From contig JAVCCM010000028.1 in NCBI GenBank assembly GCA_030765455.1, positions 1-35,882 of the forward strand: a stretch of 35,882 nt of DNA, in the 5' to 3' direction. Shown here piece by piece: positions 23,602-30,550 of the stretch. The notes beneath the pieces were generated by a model. It saw nothing but the letters and a program-made list of their open reading frames with translations. It had not been told where the DNA came from and made no database searches. Each line of letters starts with the position of its first letter. Position 1 is the first letter of the stretch. The translations under genes were made by a program, and so were the position numbers. The DNA comes from Candidatus Electryonea clarkiae (GTDB lineage Bacteria > Electryoneota > Electryoneia > Electryoneales > Electryoneaceae).

Positions 23602-25683
23602 ATGAAAAGAAACCTGCAAACTTTGATTTTGCTAATGTTCGCTTTTCTAATGGCAAATTTGTCATTTGGGAATGGCGACCTATCCGTCAATTACGCACCT
23701 GCAGGCTGGTTGCCGGGAACATCCGAACTGAACGAAGAATTTCAGGATTCGGTAGTTTATCATAGTTTTTCAAATGAATATATTAGCTACACAAACACGA
23801 CCAACTATTATGGAGGTGTAAGATTTACACCGCAAGCCGATTTCCAACTCCAGGGAATACGTCTTCTTGTAAATGACGGCGATCAGGTTGAAGATGATAT
23901 CCAACTAAGTCTCTATACAAACGACAATGGTCAGCCTGATGAATTGATAATTGAACTCTGGGACGGTGAGCCCACCTCGGTGACATTACTCGATGGTAAT
24001 TGGAACCCGGTTCCGGGCTGGGTTGAATTGGTTCTTGACGAGGAAGTTTACCAGGATTTCGAAGCTGGTGAAGATTACTGGGTAGTCCTTGGACCCATTC
24101 CAGGTCCTCCAAGCTGGAAATTTGTTATGGACAACAACAATCAAGTTCCCGGTCAAAGGAGTAAGGTCGGAAATAGTGCAACAAATTTAACCGGTCTATG
24201 TCCGCATGACTGGGTCATAAACCTTTTAGGTGAATACGCTGGTGTATTTTTTGATGTTCAATCCGTCTCACTCTATAACGATATCCAGAGTTTTCATTTT
24301 GCGGCTGACACTGAAGTAGAGTTATCGGCAAAATTTATTAATACCGGAACATCTGACTCCCCGGAAGGTGAAGTAGTATTTACGGTTACGGACAGTGAAG
24401 ACAATGAAGTTTTCAGCAATACTGTTGATATAGGTGCTATTACGGCATTGGAGGATGAACCCGATAGCGTAACAGCATCAGAAACCTGGACACCAACAGA
24501 GACCGATAGATATATAGCGTCTGTTACTGCAACATTCGAAGGAGAAGATGAAACAGAAAATAATGAGTATCAGCTTCTCCAAAGCGTTGTTGCGTCAGAC
24601 GACTGGTTCATTTACGATGACGGCACCTTTGAGGTTAGTATGGTTCCGAATGAAGGGCGGGGATGGGGTGTCTCATTCTTCCCAATCGCATATCCTGCCA
24701 GGATAGATGAAATCTCAGTTTATTTTGATGCAGCCCATGATGCAACGGATTTGCGAGTCTGGACACTTACAACTGCGGGTGAAGATGAAGTATGGTCATA
24801 TACTGGTGAGGTTCTGGGGGAAGAGTGGACGACTATCGCTGTTGAGAGTGAAGATTACCCTGATGGGATAAACATTGAGGATGGATTTTTTATTGCTGGA
24901 TATGTTGACAGCGATTACACTTTCCAGGCTGATAATAATCCTCCTGTAAGTGGATTAAATCCGGACATGCCGACAGTTTCCTCCTCGATTATCGAGGGTG
25001 TAAATTATCTTGATGACTCAGGCAACTGGGCAATGAGGGCACGAATTAGCGCAGGTGTTGCACCCCAGCTTGTGTTTGCTGAAGATACTCTCACCTTTGG
25101 AAACGTACAGACAGGTATAATAACTCAAAGATCATTGCACATAACTAATGAGGGAGACGGAATTGGTCACGTAACATCAATTAATTTAACCCCTGCAATT
25201 GTGGATGTCTTTGCCGTTGTGACAGACCTTCCTCTCGAAATAGCACCAGGCGAGACTGATTCGATAGTTGTTGAATGGGGTCCGGTAGAATATGGCGACC
25301 TTGTAGGAGGTATGCAGGTATTTGTCGATGATCCATCATTTCCGGATGGATGGTTAGCAATCAGGCTGAGTGGGCATGCTTCTGTAACTGCTGTACACGA
25401 AACTGCAGAAGGTGTTCCATCTGATTATTTCCTGAACCAGAACTTCCCTAATCCTTTCAATCCGACCACTGAGATCAGCTTCGGATTGAAAGAAAACGGT
25501 CATGTTTCTCTCAGTATTTATAATGTGATGGGGCAGGAAGTGAAGACTGTCGTTGATGAATCTTTGAATGCAGGTTATCATGCAGTCGTTTTCGATGCAA
25601 ACAGAATGAGCAGCGGGATATACTATTACGCGATCCAGGTTAACGATTTCCGCAGCCTAAGGAAAATGGCATTGATCCGCTAA
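23602..25683 (+). CDS. Large secreted multi-domain protein with C-terminal sorting-like domain
   Basis: This is a 693-residue exported protein with ATG 23602 seven bases after AAGGAG. The signal peptide is residues 1-22 (ending LSFG). Residues 50-205 form a beta sandwich (YYGGVRFTPQADFQLQGIRL; LIIELWDG). Residues 215-315 look like a CARDB adhesion-type module (ADTEVELSAKFINTGTSDSP; ENNEYQLLQSVV). Residues 320-480 repeat a sandwich similar to the first. Residues 485-595 match an ASPM/choice-of-anchor-D-like domain (LTFGNVQTGIITQRSLHITN). From about 615 the type IX-like sorting domain is clear (NQNFPNPFNPTTEISF; IYNVMGQEVKTV; SSGIYYYAIQ; KMALIR). No catalytic motif is seen, so adhesion or a structural role at the surface is a guess. 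It has a strong terminator behind it and a sigma-54-type promoter ahead. Confidence 0.85.
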   Translation: MKRNLQTLILLMFAFLMANLSFGNGDLSVNYAPAGWLPGTSELNEEFQDSVVYHSFSNEYISYTNTTNYYGGVRFTPQADFQLQGIRLLVNDGDQVEDDIQLSLYTNDNGQPDELIIELWDGEPTSVTLLDGNWNPVPGWVELVLDEEVYQDFEAGEDYWVVLGPIPGPPSWKFVMDNNNQVPGQRSKVGNSATNLTGLCPHDWVINLLGEYAGVFFDVQSVSLYNDIQSFHFAADTEVELSAKFINTGTSDSPEGEVVFTVTDSEDNEVFSNTVDIGAITALEDEPDSVTASETWTPTETDRYIASVTATFEGEDETENNEYQLLQSVVASDDWFIYDDGTFEVSMVPNEGRGWGVSFFPIAYPARIDEISVYFDAAHDATDLRVWTLTTAGEDEVWSYTGEVLGEEWTTIAVESEDYPDGINIEDGFFIAGYVDSDYTFQADNNPPVSGLNPDMPTVSSSIIEGVNYLDDSGNWAMRARISAGVAPQLVFAEDTLTFGNVQTGIITQRSLHITNEGDGIGHVTSINLTPAIVDVFAVVTDLPLEIAPGETDSIVVEWGPVEYGDLVGGMQVFVDDPSFPDGWLAIRLSGHASVTAVHETAEGVPSDYFLNQNFPNPFNPTTEISFGLKENGHVSLSIYNVMGQEVKTVVDESLNAGYHAVVFDANRMSSGIYYYAIQVNDFRSLRKMALIR

Positions 25684-25712
25684 TTTCATAATATAACACT
25701 AAGTTATTTATT

Positions 25713-25741
25713 GAGCGCCGGTCTATTTGATCGGCGCTTTT
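25713..25741 (+). terminator. Intrinsic terminator after the secreted-protein gene
   Basis: AGCGCCG (25714-25720) pairs with CGGCGCT (25732-25738), extendable by a G-T and a T-A pair into the loop, followed by TTTT. It lies 30 bases after the stop codon. Confidence 0.8.
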
Positions 25742-25852
25742 CATTGTACGGATAAGTATTCTTAGTTATACTTTGATATCAGGAAGGCGTTTCTTAGATT
25801 TAGCTGCATTCCCAACATAAACACGGGCGCAGAGATAAATTTGTTTTGAGGA

Positions 25853-25880
25853 TTGGCACTGAATATTATCGACATATAGA
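25853..25880 (+). promoter_or_regulatory. Weak promoter candidate for the acetyltransferase gene
   Basis: TTGGCA (25853-25858), 16 bases, TATAGA (25875-25880), 25 bases before the preferred start codon. Only four of six bases match in the -10 box. Confidence 0.25.
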
Positions 25881-25904
25881 GTGATCTTCAATTTTGAGGT
25901 GAAT

Positions 25905-26342
25905 ATGAACCTGGAAAACCTGGTAATAAGGCAATATTGCAAGGAAGATGAAATTGAAGTCGTTAGTCTATGGAGGCAGTGTGATCTCGTTGTCCCTTGG
26001 AATAATCCACATGCAGATATAAAGAGAAAGCTGGAAGTCGATCCTGAAATGTTCCTTGTTGCTACGTTAGAAAAAAAAATAGTCGCGACATGCATGGCTG
26101 GATATGAGGGACACCGGGGATGGATAAATTACCTGGCAGTGTCACCCGGTAAGCAACGCAGGGGAATAGCAAATAGAATCATGGAAGCTACAGAATCAAT
26201 ATTAAGAGATCGAGGGTGTCCCAAGATAAATCTCCAGATTCGTTTCAATAATAAAGCAGCAGTAAAATTTTATGATTCTATAGGATTTAGTTTTGATGAT
26301 GTTCTAAGTATGGGAAAACGGTTAAACCATGACGAGCCTTAA
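25905..26342 (+). CDS. ypeA: YpeA-type GNAT family N-acetyltransferase
   Basis: This is a 145-residue acetyl-CoA-dependent acetyltransferase. I chose ATG 25905 (MNLENL), preceded by GAGGTG, over ATG 25881, which adds eight unneeded residues. Family signatures: VVSLWRQCDLVVPWNNPHAD at the N-terminus, typical of the E. coli YpeA group; GYEGHRGWINYLAVSP; the acetyl-CoA pyrophosphate loop KQRRGIANRIME; and the C-terminal NKAAVKFYDSIGF. Length fits the family. The natural substrate of YpeA-type enzymes is not firmly established. It stands alone behind a terminator and is convergent with the glycosyltransferase gene. Confidence 0.9.
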   Translation: MNLENLVIRQYCKEDEIEVVSLWRQCDLVVPWNNPHADIKRKLEVDPEMFLVATLEKKIVATCMAGYEGHRGWINYLAVSPGKQRRGIANRIMEATESILRDRGCPKINLQIRFNNKAAVKFYDSIGFSFDDVLSMGKRLNHDEP

Positions 26343-26409
26343 AAACAGTTACGATGATCTTGGAATTGTGGGGAATTTGTGAGATGAGGACATGACGTTT
26401 GCAGCGAAA

Positions 26410-27552
26410 TCAAACCTGTATCCTTGGCACTTTCAATTGTTTAAAAACTCCTTTCCAGACATTCTCCATATTATCGAGGGCGTATTTTTCTTTGAATAGC
26501 TTCCTGGCTTTTTGACAGGCTGCATCTCTCACGGGATTCTCGTCAAGAAGAGCATGAACATCTTCAGTCAAAGCCTTAACGTCTCCGTATGGACTGACTA
26601 ATCCAAATCCAATTTCTTCAGGCATTTTACTCGCATGGTTTTCGCTATTTAAAAGTACGGGTTTACCCACCATCATGGCTTCATAGAGTTTGTTGGGTGC
26701 ACCGTAAACGTAATTGAGCAGGACTGGAGATACATGGGCATATATTGCCTTTGATGCAGCAAGAATTTTCACTACGTCGGATGCCTCGACCATACCAAGA
26801 TTCACGACATTACTGTTTTTCAGGAATGTATTTCTTACGAAATCACCTACCGGTCTGCCGGAAAATACCACCTTCATATCTTCCACTCGTTCAACTGCTT
26901 CCAGGAGAGTCTCAATGCCGTGGATCTTATCTTTAATTGTACCACATACATATATAAAATTATCCGGCAGCCCTTCTTTTGGTTTGATATTGTCAATGTA
27001 ATTTGGTGCATTATAAACGATTGCTGTTACAGGAGGTACGGTTTTGTGCCACTCCAGGCGATTCTCGATTACTTCTACGAGAGCATCGACTGATCCTATA
27101 GCCCATTGGGAGATTAAACGCCAAATTGGATTAAAATGCCTCGCGGGACCTATGATACGCATTGCAATACTGTCATACAAATCAAGAATCAATCTGCGGG
27201 GACGGGGGAAATATCCGGTTCTGAAGGGGAGGATATATTCTTCATTTACTGCAATAACAATATCCGGTTTTATTTCTTTTAACTTCGAGCGGATATATCC
27301 GTAAAATTTGAATAATCCTGCAATGGTTTTGACACCATTGCCCAATTGTAAATCTGCTATATGGCAATTTATGTTTTCAGGTTCAAACTCATTCCATGCA
27401 TGATGCCGGGTACACCCAATGTAGTGAACCTCTTTAAAAAGTTTTGCCAGTAAAGGTAAAGTGTTTCTAACCTTGACATAGGCAGGAGTATCCGAGTGGA
27501 TATATACAACTGTTGCATTGAATAATGGTGCGCTATATTCTTTAGTTTTCAT
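26410..27552 (-). CDS. GT-B fold glycosyltransferase (family 4-like)
   Basis: This is a 380-residue probably cytosolic or membrane-associated enzyme transferring a sugar from a nucleotide donor. The N-terminal Rossmann half includes VVYIHSDTPAYVKVRNTLP, KPDIVIAVNEEYILPF and RRLILDLYDSIAMRI. The C-terminal donor half has FIYVCGTIKDKIHGIETLLE, VVFSGRPVGDFV, NVVNLGMVEASDVVKILAAS and the donor-site stretch PNKLYEAMMVGKPVLL with its conserved Glu. ATG 27552 has a GGAAAG ribosome site. It stands alone, with no cluster of polysaccharide genes beside it, so the acceptor cannot be told; exopolysaccharide or lipopolysaccharide modification is the usual job of such genes. Confidence 0.87.
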   Translation of the reverse strand: MKTKEYSAPLFNATVVYIHSDTPAYVKVRNTLPLLAKLFKEVHYIGCTRHHAWNEFEPENINCHIADLQLGNGVKTIAGLFKFYGYIRSKLKEIKPDIVIAVNEEYILPFRTGYFPRPRRLILDLYDSIAMRIIGPARHFNPIWRLISQWAIGSVDALVEVIENRLEWHKTVPPVTAIVYNAPNYIDNIKPKEGLPDNFIYVCGTIKDKIHGIETLLEAVERVEDMKVVFSGRPVGDFVRNTFLKNSNVVNLGMVEASDVVKILAASKAIYAHVSPVLLNYVYGAPNKLYEAMMVGKPVLLNSENHASKMPEEIGFGLVSPYGDVKALTEDVHALLDENPVRDAACQKARKLFKEKYALDNMENVWKGVFKQLKVPRIQV

Positions 27553-27971
27553 GTCTTTCCAGGGCGACTATTAGAATAGCATTTCTATGAAAATATACAG
27601 AATAATTGGATGTAGAATATACCATGTATCCCTAATGCTATCCACCGGGAAAAGTTTCATCAGAGAAATAACTTTTGACGTGAAAACAAGTTTTGTATCT
27701 AAATTCCAATATTCGTATTTTAATACGGCACAAATATTTTCTTCAAATCCACGAATCCATGCAATTTTAGGTATTTTTTCTCACGCAAAGACGCAAAGAC
27801 GCTAAGAAAAATCTTGTTGATTTTGTAAAATCATGTTAAATTTTGGTTTGACTTTTGATGTTAAAAACAATGAGGGCATTAACTGGATATTTGTTGCTTC
27901 AAACAACAACCTTATGCAGGAAAGACCATAATTCTCAAATGGAGCTATAAATAGATAGAAAGGAGTTAAAG
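27553..27971. other. Intergenic stretch between divergent genes, with a CGCAAAG-type repeat
   Basis: This is 419 bases. A 72-codon open frame at 27587-27805 runs into the repeat at 27778-27808 and has neither ribosome site nor family resemblance, so I do not call it a gene. No clear promoter for the cupin gene could be placed. Confidence 0.45.
27778..27808. repeat. Dispersed CGCAAAG-type short tandem repeat
   Basis: After TTCTC come two copies of ACGCAAAG and a third altered copy, ACGCTAAG. This short motif is found scattered in intergenic DNA of many bacterial genomes and often appears as false HAKTQRR-type peptides. A partial copy, TTTTCACGCAAAGGCG, lies upstream of the YhaM gene near 17096. 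Confidence 0.6.
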
Positions 27972-28301
27972 TTGTTTTACAAGAAAGTAAAAACCGAATA
28001 CAGGGTTGCTTTGGAGGGAGTAAGTTTTAAAACTCTTGTTCATGGCAGCAAGACACTCTTGAGTGAATTCAAGCTCAAGGAAGGAAGTATAGTTCCAATC
28101 CATTCACACCCCAACGAACAGACAGGATATATGGTCTCCGGTCGAATGAAATTTCATATTGAAGATCAAGAATTTATTGCAGAACCAGGAGATAGCTGGA
28201 ATATTCCATTGAACGTTGAACATGGCGTGGATGTGCTTGAAGATTCAACGGTAATTGAGGTTTTCTCGCCTGTAAGGGAGGACTACCTGCCTGAATCATA
28301 A
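27972..28301 (+). CDS. Small single-domain cupin protein
   Basis: This is a 109-residue protein starting at TTG 27972, six bases after AAGGAG. It is a single conserved beta barrel of the cupin_2 kind. The first cupin motif is PIHSHPNEQTGYMVSGRMKF, with two His and a Gln where many members have Glu. The second is PGDSWNIPLNVEHGVDVLED, with a third His. These residues normally bind a metal ion. Small stand-alone cupins have very varied roles (isomerases, dioxygenases, sugar or ligand binding), so no reaction is assigned. It is 183 bases ahead of hemA on the same strand, perhaps unrelated. Confidence 0.85.
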   Translation: MFYKKVKTEYRVALEGVSFKTLVHGSKTLLSEFKLKEGSIVPIHSHPNEQTGYMVSGRMKFHIEDQEFIAEPGDSWNIPLNVEHGVDVLEDSTVIEVFSPVREDYLPES

Positions 28302-28484
28302 TATGTAAAGCATGAATCAAGTTTTCTTTCAATCGAGATTCAAAGATTATTATAATTATTGAACTACCGCTAATATTAGACTCGGTTACATTATACTGAG
28401 TATGACTTTGACTTGCTCGTCCATTAACGATCCAGTATTTTCACACACTTAATTTAATCCAAGATAATTTTATAAGGCTGTGGA

Positions 28485-29795
28485 ATGGTACTCACAGTAT
28501 TTGGCATTAACCATCGCACTGCAACTCTTTCGGAACGTGAACCTTTTCAGTTGAACCGGAGTGAAATCGGTGAGGCTGTACTGCAATATAAGCGTATATC
28601 CGGTGTTGACGAGGCTGCAATTGTCGCAACCTGTAACAGGATCGAATTTTACCGGGCGCATAGCCGCAAGGGACGTCACGGGCTTGAAGTAGTTGAATTT
28701 TATCGGAAGATAGGGATCGATAAACCCGAAAGAATCCTGGATATTGCTTATAGTCATGTCGGAGCGGGAGCTGCAAGGCATCTTTTTCGTGTATCGAGTG
28801 GATTGGATTCGTTACTACTCGGTGAAGAACAGATACAGGGTCAGGTCAGGGATGCTTACAGCTCAGCCTGTGCCTTTGGCGGACCGGGCAAAGTTCTGCA
28901 TAAATTGTTCCATTTTGCATTCAGAGTATCAAAACGGGTAAAAAATGGGACTGCTATCGGTGACGGTGCGAGGAGTATCCCACGGGCTGCTGTCGATATG
29001 CTTCTTGATAAAAATCCTTCACCAGGCCGGGCTCTTGTTTTAGGCGTAAATGAGACTACTGAGATTATTGTCAAAACTTTAGCTCGTCGAGGAATCGAAA
29101 CCACTCTTATAAATCGCACAGATTATGCAGCAAACAAGATGGCGTTGGCTTACGGTATTACATCAGCTTCCTGGACTGAATTACCGGAATTAGTAAAAAA
29201 TGCAGACATGATTCTAAGTGCAACAGCTTCCAAAGATCATGTTATCACAAAAGATATGTTTACGAGCATTGATAGTAATTCAAAACGGTTTCTCGTTGAT
29301 CTGGCTGTGCCGCGTGATATTGAGCCAGCAGTGAATGACATCATGGGACTCGAGCTGTTTGATCTGCAGGATTTGAAATACCATCTTGAACGTATTCAGG
29401 ACAGACGATGTACATTACTTCCAGATGCGCAGGAAATTATCGAACAACAAGTCGATGAGTTTCTCGAATGGTTACATTCTCAGTCATTCAGTGGTGGAAT
29501 CGAAGCAGTCAAATCTGAGCTTCACCAGGCAGCCGATGAAGAACTTAACCGGTTTATGTCGAGTTTCCATAAGGGAGAAAAAAAAGCGCTGGAAGCATTT
29601 TCTCATGCATTGATTAAACGTTTTTTGAAAATTGCCCGCCATAATTATGAACCAGGTGATTTAGGTGGACTGCTTGTAGCTCGGACTGACCCGGCTGCTA
29701 TGGAAACACCCGGTGTAAGCATGACTTTCATGCCCTCAATTCCGGACGATGAGATATTCGCTAACGATGACAGGGAAGGTGAAAAAGGGAGTTGA
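28485..29795 (+). CDS. hemA: Glutamyl-tRNA reductase
   Basis: This is a 436-residue cytosolic enzyme making glutamate-1-semialdehyde from Glu-tRNA with NADPH, the first step of C5-route tetrapyrrole (heme, B12) synthesis. Motifs: INHRTATLSERE, VATCNRIEFY with the catalytic Cys50, SGLDSLLLGEEQIQGQV and FHFAFRVSKRV. The NADPH region reads ALVLGVNETTEIIVKTLARRG, in which the usual G-A-G-x-M is replaced by GVNET. DLAVPRDIEP and the C-terminal dimer helices follow. Start ATG 28485 has AAGG seven bases upstream. Other hem genes are not next to it, unlike many genomes. Its stop overlaps the next start by TTGA. Confidence 0.95.
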   Translation: MVLTVFGINHRTATLSEREPFQLNRSEIGEAVLQYKRISGVDEAAIVATCNRIEFYRAHSRKGRHGLEVVEFYRKIGIDKPERILDIAYSHVGAGAARHLFRVSSGLDSLLLGEEQIQGQVRDAYSSACAFGGPGKVLHKLFHFAFRVSKRVKNGTAIGDGARSIPRAAVDMLLDKNPSPGRALVLGVNETTEIIVKTLARRGIETTLINRTDYAANKMALAYGITSASWTELPELVKNADMILSATASKDHVITKDMFTSIDSNSKRFLVDLAVPRDIEPAVNDIMGLELFDLQDLKYHLERIQDRRCTLLPDAQEIIEQQVDEFLEWLHSQSFSGGIEAVKSELHQAADEELNRFMSSFHKGEKKALEAFSHALIKRFLKIARHNYEPGDLGGLLVARTDPAAMETPGVSMTFMPSIPDDEIFANDDREGEKGS

Positions 29796-30511
29796 TAGAT
29801 ATAACGAATAACAGCGAAATAGATGAAAAAGCATTGACCGCTAAAGTTGACCGCCTGGTGCGGAAGTTTGAGCACGAAAAGGGGGCATTATCATTCAAAA
29901 GCCCGGCAGATCCCATGGCTGGGTTAGTAAATACATTGCTGTCCCATAATACAACCGACAAAAATCGCGATAGGGCGTATGCATCACTAATAGAAAAATA
30001 TCCCACGTGGGAGGAGGTGCATAAGGCTCCGGTTGAAGAACTTGCCGGAATTATTCGTGTTGCGGGACTCAACAGGCAAAAAGCTGAAAGACTTAAAGGA
30101 TTATTAGGATATTTAAAGGATACCCAGGGTGCTTATTCTGTCGATTTTCTCAGGGAAATGAATTTTGATCAGGCAGTTGACGCTCTTGGACATTTGAAGG
30201 GTATAGGATTTAAAACACTCGCGGTGGTAATGTGTTTCAATCTTGGAGTTGACGTTTTTCCAGTTGATACGCATGTTCATAGATTAAGCAAACGCTTGGG
30301 GCTGGTTCCGGAAAAGTATGATGCTGTCAAGACTTTCAAAGCCCTGCGTCCAAGAATTCCAGCGGAAAAATCATACCAGTTTCATTTGCATTTGATCCAG
30401 TATGGACGTGAAATCTGCCATGCGAGAAAACCGGAATGCGGGAAGTGTTTTGTCAAAGATGAATGTCCTTATTATTTAAAACATATTGCTCTGAACACTT
30501 CAGGGGTTTAA
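29792..30511 (+). CDS. nth: Endonuclease III-like DNA glycosylase/AP lyase
   Basis: This is a 239-residue base-excision-repair enzyme of the HhH-GPD superfamily. LLSHNTTDKNRDRAY is the early helix (usual LSAQTTD). The helix-hairpin-helix LGHLKGIGFKTLAVVM holds the catalytic Lys141, and PVDTHVHRLSKRLG holds the catalytic Asp159. The iron-sulphur cluster motif is complete: Cys209, 216, 219 and 225 with the canonical 6-2-5 spacing. It probably removes oxidised pyrimidines and nicks the site. The start is TTG at 29792 overlapping the hemA stop by four bases, so translation is probably coupled; an in-frame later start is possible. The N-terminal 25 residues are extra compared with E. coli Nth. Confidence 0.93.
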   Translation: MIDITNNSEIDEKALTAKVDRLVRKFEHEKGALSFKSPADPMAGLVNTLLSHNTTDKNRDRAYASLIEKYPTWEEVHKAPVEELAGIIRVAGLNRQKAERLKGLLGYLKDTQGAYSVDFLREMNFDQAVDALGHLKGIGFKTLAVVMCFNLGVDVFPVDTHVHRLSKRLGLVPEKYDAVKTFKALRPRIPAEKSYQFHLHLIQYGREICHARKPECGKCFVKDECPYYLKHIALNTSGV

Positions 30512-30550
30512 CTTCTAAAAACATAAAATTGAACTATAAGGGAGAGAAAA

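Noticed and set aside
27587..27805. 72-codon plus-strand open frame
   Set aside because: No ribosome site, no recognisable fold, and its C-terminus is a translation of the CGCAAAG repeat.
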